A stretch of 64,000 bases of DNA from Candidatus Thiosymbion sp. GTDB taxonomy: Bacteria > Pseudomonadota > Gammaproteobacteria > Chromatiales > Chromatiaceae. The position numbers were made by a program, and so were the translations under genes. Below, one piece after another: positions 49,395 through 58,952 of this stretch. A model generated the notes under the pieces. That model saw nothing but the letters and a program-made list of their open reading frames with translations, was not told the origin of the DNA and searched no databases. The stretch lies in the NCBI GenBank assembly GCA_018435665.1, contig JAHDND010000025.1:48081-112080 (forward strand), written 5' to 3'. Position 1 is the stretch's first letter, and every line of letters begins with the position of its first letter.

Positions 49395-52002
49395 CGCCGG
49401 CCGCGTAGATCGACACCTCCTCGGCGGTATCGAGGCGGCAGGTCATGGGCACCGCCAGGCGCTCGCCGTTTTGCCGGTGGATGACCAGGGTCAGGTCGCC
49501 GCGCGGGACGCGCTCGCCGATGACGTCATAGGTCTCGGTGCCGTCCAGGCCCAGGGTCAGGCGGTTGGTGCCGGGCTTGAACTCCAGGGGCAGCACGCCC
49601 ATGCCAATGAGGTTGGTGCGGTGGATGCGCTCGAAGCCCTCTGCGGCGATAGCCTCGACCCCGGCCAGGCGCACGCCCTTGGCCGCCCAGTCGCGCGACG
49701 AGCCCTGGCCATAGTCCGCCCCGGCGACGATGATCAGCGGCTGCCCACGGTTCATGTAGGTCTCGATCGCCTCCCACATGCGCAGCACCTCGCCCTCCGG
49801 CTCCACCCGCGCCAGGGAGCCCTGCCGCACCTGCCCCTGGGCATCCCGCACCATCTCGTTGAGGAGCTTGGGATTGGCGAAGGTGGCGCGCTGGGCGGTC
49901 AAATGGTCGCCGCGATGGGTGGCGTAGGAGTTAAAGTCCTCCTCCGGCAGGCCCATCTTGGCCAGGTACTCGCCGGCGGCGCTGTTGGCCAGGATGGCGT
50001 TGGACGGCGAGAGGTGATCGGTGGTGATGTTGTCGCCCAGGATCGCCAGGGGCCGCATGCCCGTGAGGGTGCGCTCGCCGGCCAGGGCGCCCTCCCAGTA
50101 GGGCGGCCGGCGGATGTAGGTGCTCTGGGGCCGCCAGTCGTAGAGCGGGCTCGGCGCCGCGGCCACCGCCCCCAGGTCGAACATGGGGATATAGACCTGG
50201 TGGAACTGCTCCGGTTTGACGCAGGCGGCGACGATCGCGTCGATCTCCGCGTCGCTCGGCCACAGGTCCTGGAGGCGGATGGGGTTGCCGTTGCTGTCCT
50301 GGCCCAGGGCGTCCCGCTCGATGTCGAAGCGGATGGTGCCGGCGAGGGCATAGGCCACCACCAGGGGCGGCGAGGCGAGGAAGGCCTGCTTGGCGTAGGG
50401 GTGGATGCGGCCGTCGAAGTTGCGGTTGCCGGAGAGGACGGCGACGGCATACAGATCCCGGGCGATGATCTCCTGCTGGATCTGGGGGTCCAGGGCGCCG
50501 GACATGCCGTTGCAGGTGGTGCAGGCATAGCCGACGATGCCGAAGCCCAGCTGCTCCAGCTCGGGCAGCAGCCCGGCGGCCTCCAGGTAGAGCCGGGCCA
50601 CCTTGGATCCCGGGGCGAAGGAGGTCTTGACCCAGGGCTTGCGCACCAGACCCAGGGCGTTGGCCTTTTTGGCCAGCAGCCCGGCGGCGACCACGTTGCG
50701 CGGGTTGCTGGTATTGGTGCAGGAGGTGATGGCGGCGATGATCACCGCGCCATCGGGCAGGCGGCCGGCGGCCTCGTCGGCGCGGGCGGCGGCGAGCTTG
50801 GCGGCGTCGGCGATGCCGCGCTCCGCCAGGGCGCGGGTGGGCAGGCGGCGATGGGGGTTGGAGGGGCCGGCCAGGTTGCGCTCGACGCTGGACAGGTCGA
50901 ATTCCAGCACCCGCGGATAGACGGCGCTGGCCAGGCTGTCGGCCCAGAGGCCGGCGGTCTTGGCATAGGCCTCGACCAGGGCCACCTGTTGGGGCTCGCG
51001 GCCGGTGAGGCGCAGATAGTCCAGGGTCTGCGCGTCGATGGCGAACAGGGCCGCGGTGGCGCCATATTCCGGGCACATGTTGGAAATGGTGGCGCGGTCG
51101 CCGATGGACAGGCTGGCGGCGCCGTCGCCGAAGAACTCGACATAGGCCCCCACCACCCGTTCCTGACGCAGGAACTCGGTCAGGGCGAGGACGATGTCGG
51201 TGGCGGTGATGCCCGGCTGGCGCTGGCCAGTCAGGCGCACGCCGACGATATCCGGCAGGCGCATCATGGAGGCGCGACCCAGCATGACCGTCTCCGCCTC
51301 CAGGCCGCCGACGCCGATGGCGATGACCCCCAGGGCGTCGACATGGGGGGTGTGGCTGTCGGTGCCGACGCAGGTGTCGGGGAAGGCGACGGGTCTACCC
51401 TTTTCCTCCGGGACCTGCCCCTCCGGGCCGTCCTCAGCCGGGCGCACCTGAATCACCGGCGACATCTTCTCCAGGTTGATCTGGTGCATGATGCCGTTGC
51501 CGGCGGGGATGACATCCACGTTCTGAAAGGCGGTGCGCGTCCAGTCGATGAAGTGGAAGCGGTCCGCGTTGCGTCGGTCCTCGATGGCGCGGTTCTGGTC
51601 AAAGGCATCGGGTTCGAAGCCGGCGTGTTCCACCGCCAGGGAGTGGTCGACGATCAACTGGGTGGGCACCACCGGGTTGACCCGGGCCGGGTCCCCGCCC
51701 TGCTCGGCGATGGCGTCGCGCAGGCCGGCCAGGTCCACCAGGGCGGTCTGGCCCAGGATGTCGTGGCACACCACCCGCGCCGGGTACCAGGGGAAATCCA
51801 GGTCCTGGCGACCCTCGATGAGCTGGCGCAGGGCGTCGTTGAGCAACGCCGGGTCGCAGCGGCGCACCAGGTTCTCCGCCAAGACGCGGGCGGTGTAGGG
51901 CAGGCGGTCATAGGCCCCGGACGCAAGGGCATCCACGGCGGCGCGGGCGTCGAAGTAGTCCAGGTCGGTGCCGGGGAGGGGCTGGCGGTAGGCGGTGTTC
52001 AT
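49351..52002 (-). CDS. acnD: Fe/S-dependent 2-methylisocitrate dehydratase AcnD
   Basis: Aconitase-family enzyme that dehydrates 2-methylcitrate in the AcnD/PrpF variant of the propionate pathway. It has 883 residues. The 4Fe-4S ligands are readable: the first Cys in AAITSCTNTSNPRNVV (near 435) and two more in VGYACTTCNGMSG (near 500). DTCVGTDSHTPHVDALGVIA is the domain 1 substrate segment. The swivel domain has GADYGQGSSRDWAAKGVRLA near 765. Its last codons are repeated twice downstream (41-bp units). Placed between prpC and prpF, as in Shewanella-type operons. Confidence 0.95.
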   Translation of the reverse strand: MNTAYRQPLPGTDLDYFDARAAVDALASGAYDRLPYTARVLAENLVRRCDPALLNDALRQLIEGRQDLDFPWYPARVVCHDILGQTALVDLAGLRDAIAEQGGDPARVNPVVPTQLIVDHSLAVEHAGFEPDAFDQNRAIEDRRNADRFHFIDWTRTAFQNVDVIPAGNGIMHQINLEKMSPVIQVRPAEDGPEGQVPEEKGRPVAFPDTCVGTDSHTPHVDALGVIAIGVGGLEAETVMLGRASMMRLPDIVGVRLTGQRQPGITATDIVLALTEFLRQERVVGAYVEFFGDGAASLSIGDRATISNMCPEYGATAALFAIDAQTLDYLRLTGREPQQVALVEAYAKTAGLWADSLASAVYPRVLEFDLSSVERNLAGPSNPHRRLPTRALAERGIADAAKLAAARADEAAGRLPDGAVIIAAITSCTNTSNPRNVVAAGLLAKKANALGLVRKPWVKTSFAPGSKVARLYLEAAGLLPELEQLGFGIVGYACTTCNGMSGALDPQIQQEIIARDLYAVAVLSGNRNFDGRIHPYAKQAFLASPPLVVAYALAGTIRFDIERDALGQDSNGNPIRLQDLWPSDAEIDAIVAACVKPEQFHQVYIPMFDLGAVAAAPSPLYDWRPQSTYIRRPPYWEGALAGERTLTGMRPLAILGDNITTDHLSPSNAILANSAAGEYLAKMGLPEEDFNSYATHRGDHLTAQRATFANPKLLNEMVRDAQGQVRQGSLARVEPEGEVLRMWEAIETYMNRGQPLIIVAGADYGQGSSRDWAAKGVRLAGVEAIAAEGFERIHRTNLIGMGVLPLEFKPGTNRLTLGLDGTETYDVIGERVPRGDLTLVIHRQNGERLAVPMTCRLDTAEEVSIYAAGGVLQRFAKDFLGQA

Positions 52003-52108
52003 GGGAAGTTTCCGTCAGGTGGGCGTGAGGTGCTGTCCGGTAGTCAGGTGCCGAAGGGGAGCCGCAGGGTTCGTGGTCAGGGCCGAGGCCCCGGCGACTG
52101 GCCTGGCC

Positions 52109-52215
52109 GGGGAGGGTCGGGGGGCCTCTGGCGGGGGTGTCAACCGCAGGGATGTGGTTGCCAAGCCTCCAGGGATGGATTCACGGCGTCCCCCGCCGGA
52201 GGCCACCCGACCCGG
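52109..52215. repeat. ~107-bp palindromic element, left copy
   Basis: Reverse complement of the element at 53690-53797 with about nine mismatches by eye. It has nested stems: an outer GGGTCGG/CCGACCC pair, a middle GGCGGGGG/CCCCCGCC pair, and an inner hairpin CAACCGCA-ggga-TGTGGTTG. MITE-like or structured-RNA-like; no coding function. Confidence 0.85.
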
Positions 52216-52231
52216 GCGTTGCCAAGGTTTC

Positions 52232-52273
52232 ATCCCCCTCTCCCCAGCCCTCCCCCGCCAGGGGGGAGGGAGG
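52232..52273. repeat. GC-rich palindromic repeat, diverged copy 3
   Basis: The arm CCCCCTCTCCCC followed by CCCTCCCCC-gcca-GGGGGGAGGG matches the design of the DUF559-flanking repeats (copy 2 orientation), here without a gene. Confidence 0.65.
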
Positions 52274-52358
52274 AAGCAGGTATCAGGCGCGCCAACGCGG
52301 GGGGGTTCCTTCCCGCGCGCAACGCCCGCGTCATTCCGGGTCTGGCTCTGCCTAGGGA

Positions 52359-53507
52359 TTAGCGCTGGTCGAGCGGCACCCAGGGACGATTCTCCGGCCC
52401 GGTGTAGTTGGCGCTGGGGCGGATGATCTTGTTGTCGATGCGCTGCTCGATGATGTGGGCGGTCCAGCCGGCGGTGCGGGCGATGACGAACAGGGGGGTG
52501 AACATGGCCGTGGGCACGCCCATGAGCCGGTAGCTCACCGCGGAGAACCAGTCGAGGTTGGGGAACATCTTCTTGATGTCCCACATGATGGTCTCCAGGC
52601 GCGCGGCGATGTCATAGCACTGGTGGTCGCCGGCGTCGTCGGCCAGGCGCTTGGCCACGCTCTTGATCACCTGGTTGCGCGGGTCGCCGATGGTGTAGAC
52701 CGGATGGCCAAAGCCGATGACGATCTCCTTGCGCTCCATGCGGGCGCGGATGTCGGCCTCCGCCTCGTCGGCCGTGGCGTAGCGGCACTGGATGTCGCAG
52801 GCCACCTCGTTGGCGCCGCCGTGCTTGGGTCCGCGCAGGGCGCCGATGGCGCCGGTGATGGCGGAGTAGAGGTCCGAGCCGGTGCCGGCGATGACGCGGG
52901 CGGTGAAGGTGGAGGCGTTGAACTCGTGCTCGGCGTAGAGGTTCAGGGAGGTGTGCATGGCGCGCACGTGCAGGTCCGAGGGCTGGCGGCCATGGAGCAG
53001 GTGCAGGAAGTGGGCGGCGATGGATTCGTCGTCGGTCTCCTCGTCGATGCGACGGCCATGGTGGCTGAAGTGGTACCAGTAGAGCAGCATGGAGCCGAAG
53101 CTGGCCATGAGGCGGTCACCGATGTCCCGCGCCGCCGCCAGGGGCTGGGTCTCCTTCTCCGGCTCCAGGGTGCCGAGGACCGAGGCGCCGGTGCGCAGCA
53201 CGTCCATGGGGTGGGCGGAGGCGGGGAGTTGCTCCAGGACGGTCTTGAGGGCCGCCGGCAGGTTGCGCTGTGACTGGAGGTGGCGCTTGTACTCCGCCAA
53301 CTGGCCGGGGTTGGGCAGGTCGCCGTGGATCAGCAGGTAGGCGATCTCCTCGAACTCGGCGATGTCGGCGAATTCGAGGATGTCATAGCCGCGGTAGTGA
53401 AGGTCGTTGCCAGTGCGCCCGACGGTGCAGACCGCGGTGTTGCCGGCGGCGGTGCCGGACAGGGCGACGGATTTCTTGACCTTGGGGGCTGCGGGTTGCT
53501 CGCTCAT
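52359..53507 (-). CDS. prpC: 2-methylcitrate synthase PrpC
   Basis: Condenses propionyl-CoA with oxaloacetate. The 382-residue protein of the citrate-synthase family has the short PrpC size and start ([20 protein letters not shown], then [20 protein letters not shown]). Catalytic His regions are [35 protein letters not shown] and [18 protein letters not shown]; the Asp lies in [20 protein letters not shown]. Operon context makes methylcitrate rather than citrate synthase the clear choice. The gene is bracketed by inverted copies of a ~107-base repeat. Confidence 0.95.
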   Translation of the reverse strand: MSEQPAAPKVKKSVALSGTAAGNTAVCTVGRTGNDLHYRGYDILEFADIAEFEEIAYLLIHGDLPNPGQLAEYKRHLQSQRNLPAALKTVLEQLPASAHPMDVLRTGASVLGTLEPEKETQPLAAARDIGDRLMASFGSMLLYWYHFSHHGRRIDEETDDESIAAHFLHLLHGRQPSDLHVRAMHTSLNLYAEHEFNASTFTARVIAGTGSDLYSAITGAIGALRGPKHGGANEVACDIQCRYATADEAEADIRARMERKEIVIGFGHPVYTIGDPRNQVIKSVAKRLADDAGDHQCYDIAARLETIMWDIKKMFPNLDWFSAVSYRLMGVPTAMFTPLFVIARTAGWTAHIIEQRIDNKIIRPSANYTGPENRPWVPLDQR

Positions 53508-53857
53508 AAGTGTTACTCCAATGGTGCGGGTGTGAGGTCGGGCCTCAGGTTCGGCTGACCGGTCAGCGGGGTGACAGGATCAGCGGCGTCGAAAAGGGGT
53601 GATTAGGGCTCCTGCCTCCCAGGCACATGGCAAGCCTGAGGGCGGGATCGAGTCGGGTTTTAGCCATCGCCAATCGAGGTTCGGGGCTTCCGGGTCGGGT
53701 GGCGCCTGGCGGGGGACGCCGTGAATACGTCCCTGTAGGCTTGGCAACCGCATCCCTGCGGTTGACACCCCCGCCAGTCGCCCCCCGACCCTCCCTGGCG
53801 CTACCCGGCCGGAGGGAGGACTGAAAAGTGACCGGCATGCCAGGCCAGGTCCGGGGC
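53508..53857. other. prpB-prpC intergenic region with repeat
   Basis: No gene is supported. It holds the right copy of the palindromic element (53690-53797). The remainder (53508-53690, 53798-53857) shows nothing recognisable beyond the prpC ribosome binding region. Confidence 0.6.
53690..53797. repeat. ~107-bp palindromic element, right copy
   Basis: Inverted relative to the copy at 52109-52215. The inner hairpin CAACCGCA-tccc-TGCGGTTG is perfect here, and the middle stem CTGGCGGGGG/CCCCCGCCAG is also perfect, so this copy is the better preserved one. Confidence 0.85.
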
Positions 53858-54748
53858 TCAGTCCTCTCCGCCCGCGGCGAAGAGGGCGTCGAGCTTTTGC
53901 TCGAAGGCGTGGTAGCCCAGGTAGTCGTACAGTTCCATGCGCGTCTGCATCAGGTCCACCACCCCTTGCTGGGTGCCGTCGCGGCGGATGGCCTGGAAGA
54001 CCTGGAGGGCGGCCTGGTTCATGGCGCGGAAGGCGGACAGGGGGTAGAGCACCAGGCCGACGCCGACACCGCCCAGCTCCTTCGTGGTGAAGAGGGGGGT
54101 GGAGCCGAACTCGGTGATGTTGGCCAGCACCGGCACGCCCACCGCCTGGACGAACTGGCGGTACTGGTCGAGCTCGGTCATGGCCTCGGGGAAGATCATG
54201 TCCGCCCCGGCCTCGACGCAGGCGCAGGCGCGGTCGATGGCGGACTGGAAGCCCTCCACCGCCAGGGCGTCGGTGCGGGCCATGATGACGAAGTCGTCCC
54301 GGGCGGCGTCGGCGGCGGCCTTGATGCGGTCGACCATCTCCCCCTGGGAGACGATGGCCTTGCCCGGGCGGTGGCCGCAGCGCTTGGCCTGGACCTGGTC
54401 CTCGATGTGGCAGCCGGCGGCGCCGGCGCGCATCAGGTCGCGCACGGTGCGCTCGATGTTGAAGGCGCTGGGGCCCAGGCCGGTGTCGGCGTCCACCAGC
54501 AGCGGGGTCTGGGTGACGTAGGTGATCCGGCGCACGTCCTCGCAGACGTCGTGGAGGTTGCTGATGCCCAGGTCGGGCAGGCCGAGGGAGCCGGCGGCAA
54601 CGCCGCCCCCGGAGAGGTAGAGGGCACGGTAGCCGGTCTTCTCCGCCATGCGGGCGTGGTAGGCGTTGATGGTGCCGACCACCTGGAGGGGTTGTTCGTC
54701 ACGGACGGCCTGGCGCAGGCGGGCGCCGGGGGAGAGGGTATCGGTCAT
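53858..54748 (-). CDS. prpB: 2-methylisocitrate lyase PrpB
   Basis: Cleaves 2-methylisocitrate to pyruvate and succinate; isocitrate-lyase/PEP mutase superfamily. It is 296 residues from ATG 54748 ([20 protein letters not shown]). Signatures are [39 protein letters not shown], the metal-binding [20 protein letters not shown], and the catalytic loop [17 protein letters not shown] containing the lyase KRCGH motif. The frame is open 67 codons upstream, without homology. Confidence 0.96.
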   Translation of the reverse strand: MTDTLSPGARLRQAVRDEQPLQVVGTINAYHARMAEKTGYRALYLSGGGVAAGSLGLPDLGISNLHDVCEDVRRITYVTQTPLLVDADTGLGPSAFNIERTVRDLMRAGAAGCHIEDQVQAKRCGHRPGKAIVSQGEMVDRIKAAADAARDDFVIMARTDALAVEGFQSAIDRACACVEAGADMIFPEAMTELDQYRQFVQAVGVPVLANITEFGSTPLFTTKELGGVGVGLVLYPLSAFRAMNQAALQVFQAIRRDGTQQGVVDLMQTRMELYDYLGYHAFEQKLDALFAAGGED

Positions 54749-54853
54749 GGTGGTTACTCGGTTCAGGTTGTTGGTTGTGGCGGCGGCGACCGGGATGTGG
54801 GCGGGTCCGCGGGGGGGAGGGGAGGAAGGCGCTGCCACGACCGACTGACCTCC

Positions 54854-54888
54854 GCTACCCCCAGCCCTACCCCGCGTGGGGCGGGCGA
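54854..54888. repeat. Weak relative of the GC-rich palindromic repeat
   Basis: ctacccccagccctaccccgcgtggggcggg has the same arm-plus-hairpin layout as copy 2 (49152-49192), but with a short CCCC-gcgt-GGGG stem. Similarity is low. Confidence 0.35.
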
Positions 54889-54945
54889 GTAGATGGACCC
54901 TAGACTGCCAACGCCCCCTTCCCGGGCAGGGGAGGCCGCCCCGGG

Positions 54946-55632
54946 TCAATGGGTCAGGGGCGGTGGCGTCGCCAGTTCGCCGTTCAGGCGCTTCTCCACC
55001 TGCTGGCGGGAGGCGCGGATGTGACGGCGCATGAGGATCTCCGCCAGCTCGCCGTCGCGGGCGGCGATGGCGTCGACGATCTGGGCATGCTCGCGCAGGG
55101 CGGTGGGGGCGCGGGGGCCGGACATGGCGAACTGGCAGCGGTACATGCGCACCAGGTGATAGAGGTCGTTGGCCAGCAGGTCCTGGAGGCGGGCGTTGTG
55201 GCTGCCGCGGACGATGCAGTAGTGGAAGTCCAGGTCGCCCTCGCTCTGGTAGTAGGCCAGGCCGTGGTCCTGGGCGACCTGGCGTTCGTGACGGGCGATG
55301 AGGTCCTGGAGTTCGGCGATCTCCGCGTCGCCCATGCGCTCCGCCGCCAGGCGCGCCGCCAGGCCTTCCAGGGCCTCGCGCAGGTAGTAGAGGTCCAGCA
55401 GGTGCTCGCTGGAAAGCTCCACCACCCGCGCCCCGACGTTGGGCCGGCGCACCACCAGGCTGGAGGACTCCAGCCGCCGCAGGGCCTCGCGCAGGGGGCC
55501 ACGGCTGATGCCGTAGCGCCGCGCCAGCTCGGGCTCGCTCATCTTGGAGCCCGGCGGGAGCTGGCCGGCGACGATCTCCCGACGCATGCGGGTGAAGATC
55601 TGGTCGGCGAGGGTGATGTCCTGGTCAAGCAT
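54946..55632 (-). CDS. GntR-family (FCD domain) regulator of the prp operon
   Basis: 228 residues from ATG 55632 ([20 protein letters not shown]), 19 bases after the prpE stop. The N-terminal winged helix contains [20 protein letters not shown] and [20 protein letters not shown]; the C-terminal FCD ligand domain contains [40 protein letters not shown] and [20 protein letters not shown]. Location inside the operon suggests it controls propionate genes, probably sensing a pathway intermediate (2-methylcitrate is a known effector of other prp regulators). Two TGTCGACA palindromes near the prpE promoter are its likely sites. Confidence 0.9.
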   Translation of the reverse strand: MLDQDITLADQIFTRMRREIVAGQLPPGSKMSEPELARRYGISRGPLREALRRLESSSLVVRRPNVGARVVELSSEHLLDLYYLREALEGLAARLAAERMGDAEIAELQDLIARHERQVAQDHGLAYYQSEGDLDFHYCIVRGSHNARLQDLLANDLYHLVRMYRCQFAMSGPRAPTALREHAQIVDAIAARDGELAEILMRRHIRASRQQVEKRLNGELATPPPLTH

Positions 55633-55651
55633 GGGGTGGGTGGGGCGCGCC

Positions 55652-57547
55652 TCAGGCGTGATGTCCGTAGCCGATGGTCTGGAGCTTGGCCTCGATCTCG
55701 TCGAGGATCGCCGGGTCGTCGATGGTGGCGGGCATGTTGAAGTCCTGGCCATCGGCGATGCGCTTCATGGTGCCGCGCAGGATCTTGCCGGAGCGGGTCT
55801 TGGGCAGGCGTTCGACCACGACCACCTTCTTGAAGTCGGCCACCGGGCCGATCTTCTCCCGCACCAGGGCCACCAGTTCGCGGTCGATCACCTCCTCGGG
55901 GCGGTCGACGCCGCTTTTCAGCACCACCAGGCCGACGGGGACCTCGCCCTTGAGTTGGTCGGCGGCGCCGATGACGGCGCATTCGGCGACGTCGGGGTGG
56001 GAGGCGAGGACCTCTTCCATGCCGCCGGTGGACAGCCGATGGCCGGCGACGTTGATGATGTCGTCGATGCGGGACATGATGAACAGGTAGCCCTCCTCGT
56101 CCTTCATGCCGGCGTCGCCGGTGAGGTAGTAGCCGGGCTCGGCGCTCAGATAAGAATCGACGAAGCGGTCGTCGTTCTGCCACAGGGTGGGCAGGCAGCC
56201 GGGGGGCATGGGTAGCTTGATCATGATGCGGCCGATCTTGCCCGGGTCCTGTACGTGGCCGTCGTCGTCGAGGATGCGCACGTCATAGCCAGGCACGGCC
56301 TTGGTCGGGGAGCCGGCCTTGACCGGCAGGGGCTCGACGCCCATGAGGTTGGCGGCGATGCCCCAGCCGGTTTCGGTCTGCCACCAGTGGTCGATGACCG
56401 GGCGCTGGAGGATGTCCTGGGCCCAGGTGAGGGTGTCGGGGTCGCAGCGCTCGCCGGCCAGGAACAGGGCGCGGTAGCGGGACATGTCGTATTGCTTGAG
56501 GAATTCGGCCTTGGAGTCGACGCGCTTGATGGCGCGCAGGGCGGTGGGGGCGGTGAACATGACCGAAACCCCGTGCTCGCTGATCACGCGCCAGAAGGCG
56601 CCGGCGTCGGGGGTGCCGACGGGCTTGCCTTCGTAGATGATGGTGGTGCAGCCGTAGAGCAGGGGGGCGTAGACGATGTAGGAGTGGCCGACCACCCAGC
56701 CGACGTCGGAGGCGGCCCAGAAGACCTCGCCGGGTTGCATGGCGTAGAGGTGCTTCATGCTCCAGGTCATGGCGACGGCGTGGCCACCGTTGTCGCGCAC
56801 CACGCCCTTGGGGATGCCGGTGGTGCCGGAGGTGTAGAGGATGTAGAGGGGGTCGGTGGCGGCGACCGAGACGCAGGGCTGGGGTTGGGCGCTGGCTATG
56901 GCCGTCTCCCAGTCGACGTCGCGGCCTTCGACCATGGTCCCGGGTTCCTGGGGGCGGCGCAGGATGACGCAGTGGTCGGGCTTGTGCTTGGCCATGTCGA
57001 TGGCCTGGTCGAGGAGGGGCTTGTAGTGCACCACCCGGCTGGGCTCGATGCCGCAGGAGCCGGCGACCATGACCTTGGGCTTGGCGTCGTCGATGCGAGT
57101 GGCCAACTCGCGGGAGGAGAAGCCGCCGAAGACCACCGAGTGAATGGCGCCGATACGCGCGCAGGCGAGCATGGCGATGGCGGCCTCGGGGACCATGGGC
57201 ATGTAGACAATGACCCGGTCGCCCTTGGTCACCCCCAGGCTGGTGAGGACGCCGGCGAAGCGGCCGACCAGGTCCTGGAGCTCGGCGTAACTGATCTTGC
57301 GCTGCGACTGGGTGACGGGGCTGTCGTGGATGATGGCGATCTGGTCGCCGCGGCCGGCCTCGACGTGGCGGTCGACGGCGTTATAGCAGGTATTCAGCAT
57401 GCCGCCGGCGAACCAGCGGTAGAAGGGGGGCCGGGAGTCATCCAGGACCTTGTCCCAGGGCTTGTCCCAGTGGATGGCCTGGGCGGCCTCGGCCCAGAAA
57501 CCCTCGGGATCGGACAGGGAACGCTGGTAAACCTCGTCGTAGCTCAT
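55652..57547 (-). CDS. prpE: Propionyl-CoA synthetase PrpE
   Basis: Activates propionate with ATP and CoA. It is 631 residues from ATG 57547 (MSYDEVYQRSLSDPEGFWAE), which has GAGGAGAG just upstream. ACS-type motifs: YILYTSGTTGIPKGVVRDNG (P-loop, near 245), WWQTETGWGIA (near 400), YYLTGDAGMKDEEGYLFIMS (near 485) and the acetylatable lysine in LPKTRSGKILRGTM (near 605). The DPLYILYTSG and NTCYNAVDRHV forms fit PrpE. It is the first gene of the operon. Confidence 0.94.
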   Translation of the reverse strand: MSYDEVYQRSLSDPEGFWAEAAQAIHWDKPWDKVLDDSRPPFYRWFAGGMLNTCYNAVDRHVEAGRGDQIAIIHDSPVTQSQRKISYAELQDLVGRFAGVLTSLGVTKGDRVIVYMPMVPEAAIAMLACARIGAIHSVVFGGFSSRELATRIDDAKPKVMVAGSCGIEPSRVVHYKPLLDQAIDMAKHKPDHCVILRRPQEPGTMVEGRDVDWETAIASAQPQPCVSVAATDPLYILYTSGTTGIPKGVVRDNGGHAVAMTWSMKHLYAMQPGEVFWAASDVGWVVGHSYIVYAPLLYGCTTIIYEGKPVGTPDAGAFWRVISEHGVSVMFTAPTALRAIKRVDSKAEFLKQYDMSRYRALFLAGERCDPDTLTWAQDILQRPVIDHWWQTETGWGIAANLMGVEPLPVKAGSPTKAVPGYDVRILDDDGHVQDPGKIGRIMIKLPMPPGCLPTLWQNDDRFVDSYLSAEPGYYLTGDAGMKDEEGYLFIMSRIDDIINVAGHRLSTGGMEEVLASHPDVAECAVIGAADQLKGEVPVGLVVLKSGVDRPEEVIDRELVALVREKIGPVADFKKVVVVERLPKTRSGKILRGTMKRIADGQDFNMPATIDDPAILDEIEAKLQTIGYGHHA

Positions 57548-57620
57548 GACCGTCTCTCCTCGTAATGGATGATTGTGCATTGTTATGAATACCAGGCGTC
57601 ACCACACTCCCGGCCGCCAG

Positions 57621-57634
57621 GATTGTCGACAATC
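57621..57634. promoter_or_regulatory. Downstream GntR-type operator
   Basis: Perfect 14-base palindrome GATTGTCGACAATC located at roughly +12 to +25 of the predicted prp transcript. GTCGAC-centred palindromes of this sort are typical of GntR/FCD regulators. Confidence 0.65.
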
Positions 57635-57651
57635 TCAGGCGATAGGCGGGT

Positions 57652-57679
57652 AAAATAACCCATTTCCCGATCATGTCAA
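57652..57679 (-). promoter_or_regulatory. Sigma70 promoter of the prp operon
   Basis: Minus-strand TTGACA (plus 57674-57679), 16-base spacer, TATTTT (plus 57652-57657). Initiation would be near 57645, about 98 bases before the prpE ATG. Confidence 0.75.
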
Positions 57680-57683
57680 CCCC

Positions 57684-57698
57684 TGATGTCGACAATTA
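57684..57698. promoter_or_regulatory. Upstream GntR-type operator
   Basis: TGTCGACA core (57687-57694) with partly matched flanks, immediately upstream of the -35. Its centre is 63 bases, six helical turns, from the centre of the downstream palindrome. Confidence 0.6.
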
Positions 57699-57711
57699 TC
57701 CCCATCCCTGG

Positions 57712-58884
57712 TCAAGTTTCGGCATTTCCTGCCTCCCGCCACAGCATGCCCCGCAGCCCATAGCCCGCCAACGCCAGGACCAGCAGCACCGACAGCAGGA
57801 AGGGCTCCCAGCCCAGGGCGCGATAGATGGCCACCGCCAGCCAGGACCCCAGGCTACCGCCGAAGTAATAGGAGGCGATGTAGAGGCCATTGACCACGCC
57901 GCGGTAGGGGCCGCCCATCTGATTCACCTGGCCCGACAGGCGGGTGTGGATGAGGAACATGCCGCCGCAGAAGGCGAACATGGCCAGGTAGGTCCCCCCC
58001 ATGCCGGAGAGGGCGAAGAGGCCGACCCCCAGGGCATAGATCCCCAGACCCAGGGCGTAGAGGGGCCCCTCGGTGCGGAACCAGCGGCGGATGCGTTCGG
58101 TGTTCAGGGAGACCAGCATCCCCGAGAGGTAGCCCAGATAGGCGAAGCCGATGCCGGCGCTACCGGTGCCCGGGTCCCGCTGCGCCAGATGGAAGGGCAG
58201 GACATTGAGGACCGAGGCGAAGACGAAGAAGATGCAGAAGACGGCAAGATAGGCCTGGGGGGCGCCGGGCCGCGCCATGACCGCCAGAAAGATGCGCGGC
58301 GTCACCACCCCAAAGCGACTTTCCTGATCGCCGGGCAGGCGCAGGGCCCAGATCCCCATCGCCAGGAGGGCCGGCGCCCAGATGCCCAGCGCCAGGCGCC
58401 AATCCCAGACCGAGGCCACCAGGCCGCTCAAGGCCCGGCCGGAGAACCCGCCGAGGATGGTGGAGGCGATATACCAGGCCAGGGCCTGGCGCAGGCGCTC
58501 CGGTGCCGCCGAGGCGGCGACGAAGGTCATGAGGGCGGTGAAGAGGGCGGGCAGACAGAGCCCGATCAACAGGCGCAGGCTCAGCATCAGCCACCAGGCA
58601 TCCGCCAGGGCCAGACCGATCTGGCACAGCCCCAGCAGCAGGGCGGCGCCCGCCAGCATGGGCCGTGCCGGCACCGACACCAGCAGGTAGCCATAAATCA
58701 GGGGCGCCACGGCCAGGGGCAGCATGGCCAGGGTGATGAGGAGCGAGGCCTCCGTCGGCGCCCGGCCGAAATCCGCCGCCAGCACGGGCAGGAGGGGCTG
58801 GGGGGCGTATAGGGTGCTGAAGCCGAAGACCGACAGCAGCAGGATGACCAGAGGCGGGCGGGCGCGGGTCACGGGAGAGTCCAA
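57712..58884 (-). CDS. Major facilitator superfamily transporter
   Basis: 390 residues with about twelve transmembrane segments. The N-terminal helix contains FGFSTLYAPQPLLPVLAADF, and the loop after helix 2 reads YGYLLVSVPARPMLAGAALL, in the position of the MFS A motif but poorly matching it. RLLIGLCLPALFTALMTFVA is helix 4. The family resembles the proton-driven YnfM-like efflux or uptake carriers. The substrate cannot be told. It precedes the prp promoter in the same orientation but is separated from it by 60-165 bases, so it is probably not part of that operon; an organic acid substrate is an untested idea. Confidence 0.85.
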   Translation of the reverse strand: MDSPVTRARPPLVILLLSVFGFSTLYAPQPLLPVLAADFGRAPTEASLLITLAMLPLAVAPLIYGYLLVSVPARPMLAGAALLLGLCQIGLALADAWWLMLSLRLLIGLCLPALFTALMTFVAASAAPERLRQALAWYIASTILGGFSGRALSGLVASVWDWRLALGIWAPALLAMGIWALRLPGDQESRFGVVTPRIFLAVMARPGAPQAYLAVFCIFFVFASVLNVLPFHLAQRDPGTGSAGIGFAYLGYLSGMLVSLNTERIRRWFRTEGPLYALGLGIYALGVGLFALSGMGGTYLAMFAFCGGMFLIHTRLSGQVNQMGGPYRGVVNGLYIASYYFGGSLGSWLAVAIYRALGWEPFLLSVLLVLALAGYGLRGMLWREAGNAET

Positions 58885-58952
58885 GGACGAGGGTGGTTAG
58901 ACCAGCCATTCTACGCCGGCAATCCCGGCGGCAGATCCACAACCCTCAGGGC

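Larger units (their letters stand above)
52003..52358. other. prpC-acnD intergenic region filled with repeats
   Basis: No gene is supported; short frames here are translations of repeats. It holds one ~107-base palindromic element (52109-52215) and a diverged copy of the GC-rich repeat (52232-52273). Confidence 0.7.

Noticed and set aside
49471..52362. 963-codon plus-strand open frame opposite acnD
   Set aside because: Shadow of a conserved aconitase-family gene; composition is typical of antisense GC-rich frames.
52015..52584. Short frames encoding peptides such as MSTAGMWLPSLQG in the prp intergenic regions
   Set aside because: They are translations of the palindromic repeats; the same peptide appears from both inverted copies.
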